A stretch of DNA of 64,000 bases from Dromiciops gliroides (taxonomy: Eukaryota; Chordata; Mammalia; Microbiotheria; Microbiotheriidae). Below the pieces are notes generated by a model, which ran no database searches, was not told the origin of the DNA, and saw only the letters and a list, made by a program, of their open reading frames with translations. The position numbers and the translations under genes are program-made. Below, in pieces: positions 32,150 through 44,124 of the stretch (its first letter is position 1; each line of letters begins with the position of its first letter). The stretch is from the NCBI RefSeq assembly GCF_019393635.1, contig NC_057861.1, positions 358,900,953 to 358,964,952 of the forward strand. Reading direction: 5' to 3'.

Positions 32150-32640
32150 TTCAGCCAAGAGATTATCCAGGTAGGGTCAGAGGGAGAAGAGAGACAGTGT
32201 TTTTTGTTTTTGTTTGTTTTTAAACTCCGCTGAAGAATACTGAAACAGCTGTTTTTGGTAAGGACCTGGTAAGGACAAAAGAGAAGTCCACTATCTTCCT
32301 GAGGCACATATCCAGCAATTGATAGAGATCTGCCCAAGACCTGTCAAAACCAGATGACTTCTGCCCAATCTTGGCAATTCATTATGTTATAAATGAAACT
32401 GCTAGAAGGAACCTAGGAAAGTGTTGCCAAAGATTACAAAATCTTGGGTTAGAAACTGAAGACCACAGGAGTCCAGGTGGTGTTTTCATCTCTGCTGTTG
32501 ATTAAAGGCAGAGGCCTCAGAAGAGAACAGAAAATTTAGGATGTGAACAGCTGGTTAAGTAAATGGTAGAAAGAGAAATGCAAATGCCAAAAAAATCAAC
32601 AAAGATGACAAAAATGGAAATAGTCAAGACAGAAAGACAG
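32150..32640 (+). mobile_element. CR1/L3-like LINE fragment with ORF1 esterase-type motif
   Basis: A + frame from about 32370 reads ILAIHYVINETARRNLGK and continues NLGLETEDHRSPGG. This aligns by eye to the SGNH/GDSL-hydrolase core of CR1-clade ORF1 (HVGTNDTAR-N). Just upstream the text corresponds to the family's PGA-I-D---R-P-L-KPDD segment, but in shifted frames. It is a decayed fossil with several stops and no possible product. The younger SINE at 32647 cuts its 3' side. Identification is by motif, no search done. Confidence 0.5.
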
Positions 32641-32646
32641 GAACAG

Positions 32647-32809
32647 GTTTTTTGTTGTTTGTTTGTTTGTTTTAGTGAGGCAATTGGGGTTAAGTGACTT
32701 GCCTAGGGTCACACAGCTAGTAAGTGTTAAGTGTCTGAGGCCAGGTTTGAACTCAGGTACTCCTGACTCCAAGGCCGGTGCTCTATCCACTGCGCCATCT
32801 AGCTGCCCC
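32647..32809 (-). mobile_element. tRNA-derived CORE-SINE, antisense
   Basis: TTTG-rich tail complement, TAGTGAGGCAATTGGGGTTA to CATCTAGCTGCCCC. Duplication GACAGGAACAG (32636-32646) versus GATAGGAACAG (32810-32820). Confidence 0.95.
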
Positions 32810-32860
32810 GATAGGAACAGTTTTGTTAGAACTACGAAATGGTTTAAAACACTCTGAAAA

Positions 32861-34290
32861 GGGAGGTAGAGCTGATGTCAGAATGGTAGGAACCAGTGTA
32901 GCTAAGCTCTCCCTTTAAACAAATCTAGAAAATGTACTTGACCAAATCCTGATGGGGAAATCCAGAAAAGGTCACAGTGTGCCATTTCTGTAGCCCAGCT
33001 CAGTATAGCAAGACACATAAGTAGTTCCGTGGTCACTGGGGATTGGGTTGAGTCAGGAGCATGCCACCCAGAGCACTCCAGTGCCTATAAAGAGACTGTG
33101 CACCAGGGCAAGAGGAGGTACCAAACCCATACTCAGGCTCTACCAGATCCTTGCTGGGCCACCAACAGGGACAGGTGGCAACTAGCAAGTTTCATGTTTT
33201 AGACCCAGGGAAGACTGATAAGGGAAACTATGCATTAAATGACATTACTGAGTAGGGAGGCCTTGGGTAGTATACCAAGAAAATAGAAGTTCAAAAGCCA
33301 GGAGGAGTAGCAGCAGTGATGTAGCTCAGACCCGAGGCACAAAGCAGCGTCTCATTACTAGCATTTAGCCCTGTTTGCAGAGGAATAACTAGGGTAGGGA
33401 TCCCAGACTAAAGGAGAAACTACAATTCTGCCACTCTAAACCAAAAGAACTTTCCAGCTGACTGATGGGAGATGAGTCCAGCAGCAGTTTACTCTTTCTC
33501 AGACTCAAACCAGGTCAGGAACTTGTAGAGCTCAGACCAGGGACCACCAATCAGACTTTGTTGTAGAACAGACCATTCTGGGCACACTAAAAGATTGCAA
33601 TCCATTGTCTCCGAGATCCTGGAATAACACAACACTCAATACCCCCAAAGAAAGTAAAAAATGGGACCAGACCAGACCTTCTCTCCAGAAGTGCAGCAGA
33701 ACTTAGCCTTAAGAACCAGTCTGAAGTCAGGAAGTAGGGTGGAAGAATGAGCAAGCAAGAAAAGAAACCCACTATAAAGAGTTAATGTTGACAGGCAAAC
33801 TGAAGACAAACTCAGAAGAAGAAAATTACTCCAAAAATCTGCAAGCAAATCCTAAGAGAAAAACACTGTGGGCAAAAATTCAGTTAGAATTCTTGGAAGA
33901 AATGAAGAGTTTTTTAAAATGTTAAAATGTTTTCATAAATGGAATGAGAGCATCTGAGAAAATTGGAAAAGAAATGAGAATCATGGAAGAAAGAATTGAA
34001 GAGAGAATTAAGAGTGTGGTGCAATAATTAACAACTTGGTACAAGAAGTACAAAACCTTGCCCAAGTAACAAACTGCCTGAAAATTAGAGCAAATAGAAG
34101 CCAACGACTCTATGAGGCAAGAAGAAATATTAACAAAGTCAAAAGATTAGAAAAATAGAAGAAAAAGTAAGACATCACAAAGCAAAAACAACTGACTTGG
34201 AAAATAGATTTAGGAGAAAAAAAAATTAAGAATCATTGGACTATGCCATGACCAAAACAAGCAACCAGAAAGAAAGAACCCTCACCATCT
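32861..34290 (+). mobile_element. L1 LINE, 5' UTR and ORF1 start, lacking ORF2
   Basis: Begins with the L1 5'-end-like 'GGGAGGTAGAGCTGATGTCA'. An ATG at 33747 opens MSKQEKKPTIKS, the start of marsupial L1 ORF1 as I recall it. Frames downstream give the coiled-coil part ('MRIMEERIEERI', 'LVQEVQNLAQV') and then '..LENRFRRK' and 'LRIIGLCHDQNK', leading to the RRM region. Stops and frame changes break ORF1. Sequence ceases to look like L1 near 34290, with no ORF2 and no 3' UTR, so the copy has lost its 3' end. This is the opposite of usual 5' truncation. Confidence 0.75.
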
Positions 34291-34485
34291 GCAAAAATTC
34301 TGCACTTTGAACTCTGCACTGAGTTCAATTTATCAGTATTCAATTTCACCTTATTAAAGCCTCACATTTGAGTTAAAACAAACTCCATAAGTACAAGACA
34401 GGGAAGGTGTGGCTAGATTGCAGCTTATCAGAAAAAGATCTGGGGGTTTCAGTCAACTAAAGGCTTCATAGAAATCAACGGCAGG

Positions 34486-34638
34486 GGGGCAGCTAGGTAG
34501 CACAGTGGATAAAGCACCGGCCCTGGATTCAGGAGTACCTGAGTTCAAATCCGGCCTCAGACACTTACTAGCTGTGTGACCTTGGGCAAGTCACTTAACC
34601 CCCATTGCCCCGCAAAAAAAAAAAAAAAAAAAAAAAAA
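34486..34638 (+). mobile_element. tRNA-derived CORE-SINE
   Basis: Full length with about 26 A residues in the tail. Duplication GAAATCAACGGCAGG (34471-34485) versus GAAATCAACAGCAGG (34639-34653), 14 of 15. Confidence 0.96.
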
Positions 34639-34676
34639 GAAATCAACAGCAGGATAGGACAACCAAAACACTCTAG

Positions 34677-35095
34677 GTGGGGGCAGCTAGGTAGCACAGT
34701 GGATAAAGCACCAGCCTTGGATTCAGGAGGACCCGAGTTCAAATTTGGACTTAGATGCTTGAGACTATCAGTGTGACCCTGGGCAAGTCACTTAACCCTG
34801 TTTTCCTCATTTCTTCATCTGTAAAATGAGCTGGAGAAGGAAGTGGCAAAACACTCTAGCATCTTTGTCAAGAAAACCCCAAATGAGGGGGCAGCTAGGT
34901 GGCACAGTGGATAAAGCACCAGCCCTGGATTCAGGACGACCTGAGTTCAAATCTGACCTCAGATACTTGACACTTACTAGCTGTGTGACCCTGGGCAAGT
35001 CACTTAACCCTCATTGCCCCTTCAAAAAACCAAACAAAAAAAACCCAAATGGGGTCATGAAGAATCAGACAGGACTGAAAAATGACTGGACAACA
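34677..35095 (+). mobile_element. MAR1-type CORE-SINE with RTE-like tail, interrupted
   Basis: tRNA head and CORE at 34677-34800, then tail 'ATGAGCTGGAGAAGGAAGTG' and 'AAGAAAACCCCAAATG' up to 34885. After the nested SINE the tail resumes at about 35040: 'AAATGGGGTCATGAAGAATC' and 'GACTGAAAAATGACTGGACA'. Confidence 0.9.
34886..35036 (+). mobile_element. tRNA-derived CORE-SINE nested in MAR1 tail
   Basis: Full length. The host word AAAACCCCAAATG (34873-34885) is repeated after it as AAAACCCAAATG (about 35040-35051). The two element types share the same head, so this shows the A-tailed type inserting into the RTE-tailed type. Confidence 0.95.
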
Positions 35096-35529
35096 AAAAG
35101 CTTGAACTACATTGTTTTGAGTTTTAGGTCCCATGTACTTTGTAGACAAAAGCCTTAGATTCTTAGAGAACAAGTACAACATGTGTTTGGATCACTTTTT
35201 AAAAAGTGACTTTGTATAGTTTCCTGCTTTTCCAGAACATGTTATTTTTTTTAAAGGCGTTCCTAATGATTTCTACTTTATGGAAGTTCTTGAATTCCTC
35301 CTCTTCCCTTCCCTTTTCCCCTCCCCCCACTCTTTAATGGGAGAAATTATTTTCCCTTTCTCTACTTTTCTGATAGGAATATTGTTCTAATTAATTATAT
35401 CCATGATAGCCAGGCAATAAAAAAAGGCAACAATGGAAAACAATCCCTGACCTGAAGGGTCTTACTTTTTAGTGAAGGGTGACAAAGCTCAGGATTTCCT
35501 GTAATGGAGACACTTGCCAGATAGCCCCA

Positions 35530-35585
35530 TGCCCTTCCTTCCTTTTCTTTCTTTCTCTCTCTCTCTTTCTTCCTTCCTTCCTTCC
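35530..35585 (+). repeat. Polypyrimidine (TTCC/TTTC/CT)n tract
   Basis: Complement of an expanded A/G-rich SINE tail: it directly precedes the antisense SINE that starts at 35586. Confidence 0.9.
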
Positions 35586-35707
35586 GCAGGGCAGTGGGGG
35601 TTAAGTGACTTGCCCAGGTCACACAGCTAGTGTCGAGTGTCTGAGGCTGAATTTGAACTCAGGTCCTTTTGACTCCAGGGCTTTATCCACTGCACCACCT
35701 AGCTGCC
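35586..35707 (-). mobile_element. tRNA-derived CORE-SINE, antisense
   Basis: GCAGGGCAGTGGGGGTTAAG to CACCACCTAGCTGCCCCC with small internal losses in the core and head. Confidence 0.93.
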
Positions 35708-35745
35708 CCCAACCTATGCCATTGCTGTCTGACATCTCTAATCTT

Positions 35746-35840
35746 AGAAGGGGTTCTTAACCTTTTTTGTATCTTGCTTCCCTTTGGCAATCTAGTGAAT
35801 TTCAGAATTTAAAAGAAATTTAGTAATTGAAGGAAAGGCT
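35746..35840 (+). mobile_element. Fragment of hAT-like element
   Basis: 'AGGGGTTCTTAACCTTTTTT', 'TTTGGCAATCTAGTGAA' match one end of the family at 9326-9499. The other end is missing. Confidence 0.5.
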
Positions 35841-36953
35841 CATAGGACTTAGAAAAACAGGCAACAAACCATTATACTGCCATGAATCATGTAAAAATCT
35901 CAAAGTGGATGATCTCTGAACTTCCAGTTTCATCTGTGTGGGCACTCCCTCTGCTGACCCAGATTGTATGTTCTGATCCCCATTTTACTTAACTCTCTTG
36001 CCTATGTTTTTCCCATAAATTCTCCATTCTGTTTGTATCCCAAGAGTTCATATAGATTATTAAAAATAGAGGAAATAAAGTCATTTCCATAGGAGACAGG
36101 CCTAGATGAAATGGACTTGAATAAAAAAAATTGTGCTAGACAGAATTTTTCAGGGGTAAGTCTATTTTTAAACTTTGGAAGGAGGTTACCAATGGAAAGA
36201 AATGGGATTTTACTGTACTCTTTAAAGTCAGAGAAGGAGAAACTGTGGTTATGCTTAACTTCTGTTGTATAACCAAGCACCTTTAGTTTGCTAGTAATGA
36301 GGCCATGGACAAATGGTTAGATTATCAGAATGAAGAAACTGAAAACAATTTCAATCATATGCAAAGTTGTTGAGCTTTACTTAAAGTAAATTATATTATG
36401 AAAGCTACTTGACAATATCTGAGCACAAATCCAAAAAAGGGGGGAAAAGCATAGATTTCTTAACAATGCAAAAACTTACACCTTCCTATATTAAATACAT
36501 AAACAGCACTTGTTAATGCAATACATACTTTATACTGACCTCTGCAGTCATTTTAAAAATCAAAGGCTGCACAAATATTTTCATGTGAGTGATTTCAATG
36601 GTTTATATTAAACCCAGTTTTGATGTGAAACAAGTTTATAAACTTACAGCTAAAGCACACATACACAATGACTCCTAATGTACCTTAAAAAAATTTTTTT
36701 TAAACACATAACTAAATCTTTTGTATTGTCAGATGTAAAATGATGAACGAGGTAAAATTCCCATTTCCCATGCTCTTCTTCCCCCTCACTCCCCAATTTT
36801 AGTATCCTTATGCCATCCTCCACATCCTTTAGGGACTCAAACCCTCTAGCTATGGGCCCTTGAGTCTTTGGAAATTTTTCTTAAAAATAATTAAGTTTCA
36901 TTATTTGGAAGAACTGACACCCAGTATATAGAATAATCTCCTATTTTAATGGA

Positions 36954-36959
36954 TTTATT
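36954..36959 (-). terminator. ANKH: Candidate distal poly(A) signal AATAAA, ANKH
   Basis: TTTATT on +, i.e. GAATAAATCC on the - strand, about 6.2 kb after the stop. Several other AATAAA lie nearer the stop (for example 37800-37805), so alternative polyadenylation is possible. Confidence 0.35.
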
Positions 36960-39264
36960 CCATTCTAACTTTTTTAATATCCAACTCTTCATTCTTAGTA
37001 GTTTTAGACATTAGTCTCATTTACATTAGAAGATGGTTAACAAAATCCAATGACAATCACGTAGAGCCTCACAACAATATATTTACCAGTAGTGAGCTTG
37101 TTATCTCTCCTTTGTGTAATGGTCATTTCTTGAAGGTGGTCACATGACTTAGTTTGTAGGATGTGCAGGTATTAACATCTGTACCCTACTGAGGCTCCAA
37201 CATTGCTTTCAGTAACCAGCTCATAATGCATTTGGCTATCCCTGACATGAACTCTGAGGTTCCTTAATAATGCTTAGGCTCTAGGAGTTGGCCCTCCTTT
37301 AGAAAGTTTCCATTTTCTGTTCCCCAAGATACCTTTACCAGCCCCTAGGACCAAAGTTAGGGAACCTCTGTCTCTAAATTTTTGTAGGAAAAAACCACCA
37401 CTCTTCTTTCCAAAGAATTTTCCATAGTTCAAGGGTAAAGAGTGGATTCACTTTCAGCTGGTTTGTTCTCTTGGGGAAAAAAAAAAAAGAAGCCACTTCT
37501 TAGTCAAACAGGAGACTGTTTCTAGTTTTCTGTGAAATACACATACTGCTTGCTGAGGTCATCTCATTTTAGCAAAGTGCACTTTTAACTACATCATCTA
37601 CACTAAAATCTGCTATCATATCAAAACAAACTTGTTGACTCTACCCAGTGTTGAAAGCATTTTTAAAAAATGCATATATGTAGTTTTTTGTAGAGCCTGG
37701 TTGACCATAAATGAGGCAGAAAAAATATAAAAAGAAAATTATTATTGAAGTTACTGGCTATAGTTCCCCCCAGAGCCACTGGGGCTTAGGAAAGAGAGGT
37801 TTATTTATTTGTTTTTTTTAAACTGATCCAGGAGTTTTTTCCTTTGGTGTAGAGAAAGAATATAGCAGCAGAACAGGCCCAACCTTGCCTGGTCTTCCCT
37901 AAGAGAAGAAAAGTGAAGCTAACTTGAAAAATAAGGTTGTATCATTCCCTATTTTTTATGACTTTGCTATTTTACAAACTAGTATTACAATGACGTAATG
38001 CACATCTCACATTTTGGATGTGTCTAAAAATTTTTAAACCTTTTTTTTGTTTCTCCCTTGGAACAAAAAGTCAGGGAACAAGGAATGACCTTTTTAAAGA
38101 ATTAGTTTCTCCAGATTTGCTCTACATCCTGTTTCTTAAGTGGTTAGATCATCTGATCTGTCACATGGTACTTTTGCTGCTTCAAAATACAGAAATAGAG
38201 ATTTAAAATAACCACACAGAAAAACCTTGTTAACACGTTTACAAGAAGCATGCCTTTAATAGGGAGGGTGTAGGGCCAAATACTTCTAATGTGAGAGCTG
38301 CATATGTGTGTGTTTGTGTATGTGTAAAAGAGGCCAGCGGTGAAGCAGTTACTGACTTCCAAATGTAGTCATTATGTTCAGTTTTTAGGAAGCTAGCTGA
38401 AAGTGCATTGCAGGTATTATCATACCTATGAGTCTCTGTCTTTTAAAGCCATGAATACACTCCTCAAGAAAGGTGCACTATTGTGTATAAACACACAGAC
38501 ACACACATGCACAAACACAGACACACAGAGATACAGACATACATGTTAGCCTTTGAAATCACAAGTCATGGCAAGACCCATTTCCTCTTCTGGCCTAAAG
38601 AACTGTATGATCCTATGATAAGCTACATCCCACTCCAAGCTCAAAGACCAGCTCACCTCCAGGTGATTAGCCAAGAGCCCATGGCTAGCTGTAATCTTAA
38701 CGTTTAACCCATGTATTGGCTTAAAGTTCATTAAAATGGAGAAGTTTTAAAATATAATACAAATACTTCTAAAATGAATATTCCTTAATTACAATTATAT
38801 AAATATAGTTTGCCCTTTTGCTTTTTTAAATATATTCTCGTCCCACTACTTTAATGGTAAGAAAAAAAAAAACTGATCCAGAGAGCTATTTAGATTTTTA
38901 AAAATCAACATATTTCCAATCAATGGCCATGCAAATTCCACTTTCCCCTCAGCACAAAAGCCTGCTATGTTAGAAACTCAGAGGGGTCTTCAGTTTAGAG
39001 AAAAGAAGAAATAAAAAGCAAAAAAAAGTTTGGAAAAGTATTCATAACAAGCTATTTCCTTCCCCAGCATTTTAGAAATTTAATGTCAGTCCTTCTGTGC
39101 ATAAGTGTGAATTTAGATATTACCTCTCTAATTGCTGTTTATAGGCAAACTACTGAGGAAGCCAAAGTGTGAGTCACAAGGGCCGATGCAAGGCCACAGT
39201 TCCTGTTGGAGATGCAGACGTTTCTAGCCGAAACCCCAATGGTGCTCAGCTATTGAGGGAAAAG

Positions 39265-39665
39265 AACACTGCCTGCCAGGTTTGGGTCCTATCTTCACTA
39301 CTAATTTACGATGACTTCAGACAAGTCACTTAACTCTGCCAAAACTCAGCCTCATCAAAAAGAGGATGATGCCTAAGTTACAGCTTCACAAATCCCTTTT
39401 GAAGATCTGGTGTGATATTGTAAAGGAACAATATGCTTTCTCTACAAATGAAAATTTTTTTTTGGTCCAGATCTGTGACTTCATCCATTTGGGGAACTGC
39501 TAGTAGGGAAACTCTCCCCTAATGCAGATCAGCAGTTCATTTGTAACTTAGGCTTTGACTTGTGTGTGAGCTCTGTTAAGTGACTTGTCCATGGACACCC
39601 AGCCAGTATGTATCAGAGGCAGATTTTCCTGTCTCCAATGCTGGCCCTCTAGCCACGGTGCTCAG
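39265..39665. mobile_element. Two old MIR pieces inside the ANKH 3' UTR
   Basis: 39265-39420 on +: 'CAGGTTTGGGTCCTATCTTC' and 'CAGACAAGTCACTTAACTCT'. 39575-39665 on -: 'GTTAAGTGACTTGTCCATGG' and 'ATGTATCAGAGGCAGATTTT'. They lie in opposite directions, about 150 bp apart. Both are far more diverged than the young SINEs. Confidence 0.6.
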
Positions 39666-42600
39666 ATTCCTCATGGAAAACTACTGGTCCATAATAACAT
39701 TTCAATGCATAGCATAACAGTAAGGTGTTGGATTAAATTGAAAAAAAAAAAAACAAAAACCTAATTTATCCCATTTTATTATGTCTGTACATTCTCTTAT
39801 CTTAGATTCAAGCCCAGAAAACAAAGAGGAGGAATGCTGGGTGGATGATCCATAACAAAGCAAAGAAGTTACTTTGCATCCCCAAGTTTATAAACTGGTA
39901 AGAAGTCATGAGTTTCCTGCTCATAAACAAATTTCTCAACGGTCCCTGAGATATTTGGCTGGCATGTCCACATCTTAATAGAGGTCCATTTCCTTTCTAT
40001 AGCAAGATTTGTGTGCCAGGAGACACAAGTTTCTCCTTCAACCAGGATTATTTTTCTTGTATCAGCTTAATAAAAAACTACTGAAGGCCATTGAATTGGA
40101 AATAACTTCCTCCTCCAGTAGCCAGAAAATAAATGTGAAATAGGAAGATTCTCCATCTCAGGATAATCATCTGTCAGAGATGCTGTGTTTAGGTTTTCAA
40201 ATGAAAATGTCCTTCAGGTTGTGGTGCTTTTTTTTTAAATGTTGAAATGAGCCTACAAGAAATGAGTCAATAGGGAGAGAGTTAGCCAACCCTATCATCT
40301 TCATGGTTCTTGCTCTTATTTCACTAGGGAAATGATCTACTCAATCTGTCTCTCAGCCACTTGACTTTCACATTAAATACACTTGGTGACAATATTTCTA
40401 TGGTAAGCAGAGCCAAAGCACTGGCATCAATTCTTTCAACAATTTGGGAACGCTATGAAAATATGTTGCACCTAGAAATGAGACAAGGCACTGGTGCCCT
40501 AAACAAGAACTGAAAAATTACACGGGCTACTTCTTCACCAGAGGCTTAAGAACATTCTTTTGGAGGTGGGGGGTGCCTGGGAGGGGACATGTGGTTTTGA
40601 TTTATCCCAAGATAAATACCTATATTTCACTGAGAGCAAGATTTTCTGACATAAAATGGGCATTTTATAAAAAGATTAAATAGTGTGCCTGGTTGTTGAC
40701 TACTTTTGCCTATCCCTAGTCCTATTTGATCCCCATCCCTTACTTTTCATATTCTCTTTTCTTTCTGTGAAGCTTTTGTTCACAATAGAAGAAGAGATCT
40801 GTCGTAGACTTCAACTTCGAACTTAAGTCTCTGTGTTAAATTCATTCCTTTGACCGAAGTACAGGAGGTCTTCTTCAAGATGCATCCCCCGGGAAAGGTT
40901 TGTGGCATTTTTCAAAACACACTGGAATCATTTCTCCCAGTCTGGATTCACTGACATTGCTGCTCTTTTGTATTCATTGTTACTTTAACAAGAATGGTAC
41001 ATTTGAAGGGGGCTTGGTGAAGTTCAATTTTAACATCTTAACAACTTTGCACAATTCAAGATAATGAACCTTTAAATACCTGATTGTCAGGGATGTGAAT
41101 TTACTTTTTTCAATAAAAAAAAAAAGATCTAGCTCCAATTTCATAAGCATCCAACACTCACAAATAATAAAACATGTTGTCACTTAAACTTCTAGTCATG
41201 TGCCTAAAACAAAAATATAAGATCTGTCCCCACTCACCTCCCTCTTCCATCCCCCACTTCCTTAATTCCACCCCTACTGTTGCCATAAAGCTGTACATCT
41301 TAATTCTCATTATGTGGGAGAAGAAAAAATGACAACAGTTCAGGCCTCTAAGAAGTACATAGGCCTCTATACAATGTAGGCATGCCCAAGGGAATTGTGT
41401 ATCCAGAAATTTAAATGTCAACACTGTTCCTGTACAAGGTTGACTTTATTCAGCTTAGTTAATTTATTATGAGGAATAATCTGAGTACAACATCGAAAAC
41501 AAAAAATCCAGAGGGCTTCTTTATTCCTTGCCCATCTAATATTGCTACCATTTTGTTCCTAATGTTTTCTGCTTAGGCTGACCAATTAGACCCCCATTCA
41601 CCCATACTGAAAAATATCTCTCCTGAAATTTACTCAATCTTATTGCATTTGTACAAGTAATGAACCAAGTACAACTATTGCAACTAAGACACAAAGTTCA
41701 CTGATACAATATGTTTTAACTAATTATATTTGCACACAGGCAACCAACATATTGTATTAAAGACATCTCGTTGAAAATGCAAAAATAGGAAATGTATTGT
41801 AGCTTAAAATAAATTACATAACCTATACAGTATATATATATATATATATTTAAAATAATATTTTATTTAGGTTTTGTCAGTTTTCAAGTGTTTTGACTAA
41901 GCCAAGAATTTAGTAAACTAAATGCGTCCAAAATTCAAAAAAGAAAAAAAATCTTTGAAACTTAGAAAAATATACTTTACTAAATTGATTCCAAATGCCT
42001 AATTTCTGGGAAGATCACATAGTGATTTTTAGTAATTTTATAAAGTGTCTTCTTTTTATTGTATGGCATGAAAGGGCTATATCCTAGTGCATTCCATGAG
42101 TTATATATACCACAAAGTTATAAGAATGGCAGAATGATATAATAAACTATACCTAAAAAGTTATTAATATGCTGATCTAGCATAAGATTGCTAGATTATG
42201 ACATAGTGAAAACTTTCAGTTCTCTTGAAGAAACCAAAACCAAAAAAAGTTAGAATGTTCCATTCGACTCCCTGTAGTGCCACCTTCAGGACAGAAGAAT
42301 GAAAAGCAGGTAACGGCATGCAAAAGACTTTAAATTTGGTGATATGAGATGACTAAAAAACATTGACATATATACTAGGATATTAAAGAGACAAAGCAAA
42401 ACACAACCCTCCTAGAATCCACCTATGCAAAATGAAATACAATTGTTGAATTATGATTCACTTTTGCTACCCAAGTGATGTCTCAGACCATAAAAAATAT
42501 TATTTCCATATTTCAATGAAGCCCATTCACGATTCTCGTCCTTTGAATGGACTTTGACTCTTCCTGAATTTCACCTCTTAACCCTCTGTATTTTAATAGT

Positions 42601-43190
42601 AGACAGTCTATAACTCCACGGGCAAGAGGAATATATTAGGCCACAAGGGTTATATCTGTTTGTATAGCCAAGTTATTGTCAAGCAAGTAAAAGAAAACTC
42701 AACTTTTAGGTATTGTATTTTCAACCTTGTGATCCTAAAAAAAGAGGAAGAAAAAACCAAACAAACCGGAGTCAAGTTTGTGGCCAGAGGGCACAAGTGG
42801 CCACGTAGCCAATGGCACAGAGACACACAGCAGTCCTTTGGTTGACAAATGCAGATTGTCCAATGGAAGTAAAGGCTTCAACAACGGAGACAACTTCTAC
42901 CATGATGCAGCCATATCTTTTAGTTTTTTATGGTGCAAAAAAACTAATTCCATTTAAAAAAAAAAAAAAGAGAAAAAAGAAAAGACCTCTCTTTAGGTCC
43001 CACATCAATGTGAGCATACCCAGTATGCTAGAGAATTTATCTGAAACCTTTTAAATCAAGGCCTCTTTCATTTAAAAAAAATACACACAAACAAACAAAA
43101 AAAAAAAACCAAGGTGAAAGAAGGAAAGATGCTGAAGTATTATTCCAACTGTCTCTGTGGTGTGGTGATCAGTCACATCATCCCATGTCT

Positions 43191-43304
<114 letters not shown>

Positions 43305-43479
43305 CTAGGTCAAAGAAGAATTCATAAATACAAGGATATAGACAGAATCAAAAGGTCAATACAAGTTGACCCTGAAACAATGATTGTTCATAAGACAGAA
43401 TATGCTACATAAAACTCTTAGGTGACTGTCTACTTATATCTTGGTATTGAGGATGTGAATATAATTTTGGCCCAAAATT

Positions 43480-43590
43480 CAGTTCAATACATGAAATATT
43501 TATTGAATACTTACTGTATCCTCAACACTGGGCTAGGTGAAATGAGAGCTATAAAGTAACCATAGCTCCTCTTCTTAAGAATGTTACAGT
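43480..43590 (+). repeat. Old interspersed repeat fragment
   Basis: 'AATATTTATTGAATACTTAC' and 'CTCAACACTGGGCTAGG' match the start of the family at 7135-7300. Cut by the SINE at 43594. Confidence 0.5.
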
Positions 43591-43593
43591 TTT

Positions 43594-43731
43594 GGGGCAG
43601 TTAGGTGGCACAGTGGATAGAGCACTGGCCCTGGAGTCAGGAGGACCTGAATTCAAAACTGGCCTCAGATACTTAACACCTACTAGCTGTGTGACCCTGG
43701 GCAAGTCACTTAACCCCAATTGCCTCATCGA

Positions 43732-43821
<90 letters not shown>
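43594..43821 (+). mobile_element. tRNA-derived CORE-SINE with long (GAAA)n tail
   Basis: Full-length SINE whose tail has expanded to about 92 bp of GAAA repeats (43730-43821). Perfect duplication GTTACAGTTTT at 43583-43593 and 43822-43832. The (KERK)n open frame here is only the microsatellite. Confidence 0.97.
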
Positions 43822-43822
<1 letters not shown>

Positions 43823-44124
43823 TTACAGTTTTGTTAGAGAGGTTAAATATATTATCAAGCAATTAGAGAAAAACCTGTTGCAAGATATTAAGCGACAAAA
43901 ATCTATGTAAAGACAAGTGATGGGAAATTTAGGAAGCAGGCAGCTGGGAAAAATTCATCAAGTGGTCATTGCACTTCACTTTGAAGTACGACAAATGTTT
44001 TATCATACATACATACACACACACATACACACTTTACTGTGACATTCTTTAAAAGTTCTCTAGTTCAGGAATTGAATGGAAGAATTCCTGAAGGTATTAA
44101 AAAATTATTTCTTCAGGATTTCCT

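Larger units (their letters stand above)
36340..43190 (-). other. ANKH: ANKH 3' UTR (inferred extent)
   Basis: Downstream (- strand) of the ANKH stop codon there are about 6.8 kb without a single young tRNA-SINE, L1 or L2, although SINEs occur every 1-2 kb on both sides. Only two old MIR pieces are seen (39265-39420 and 39575-39665). Human ANKH is known to have a 3' UTR of several kilobases in its terminal exon, so the simplest reading is one long UTR. The 3' end is unresolved: an AATAAA at 36954-36959 would give about 6.2 kb, and no clear signal ends it before the repeats resume near 35.8 kb. Short open frames inside (for example 38018-38206, 40980-41424) have no similarity that I recognise. 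Confidence 0.65.
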
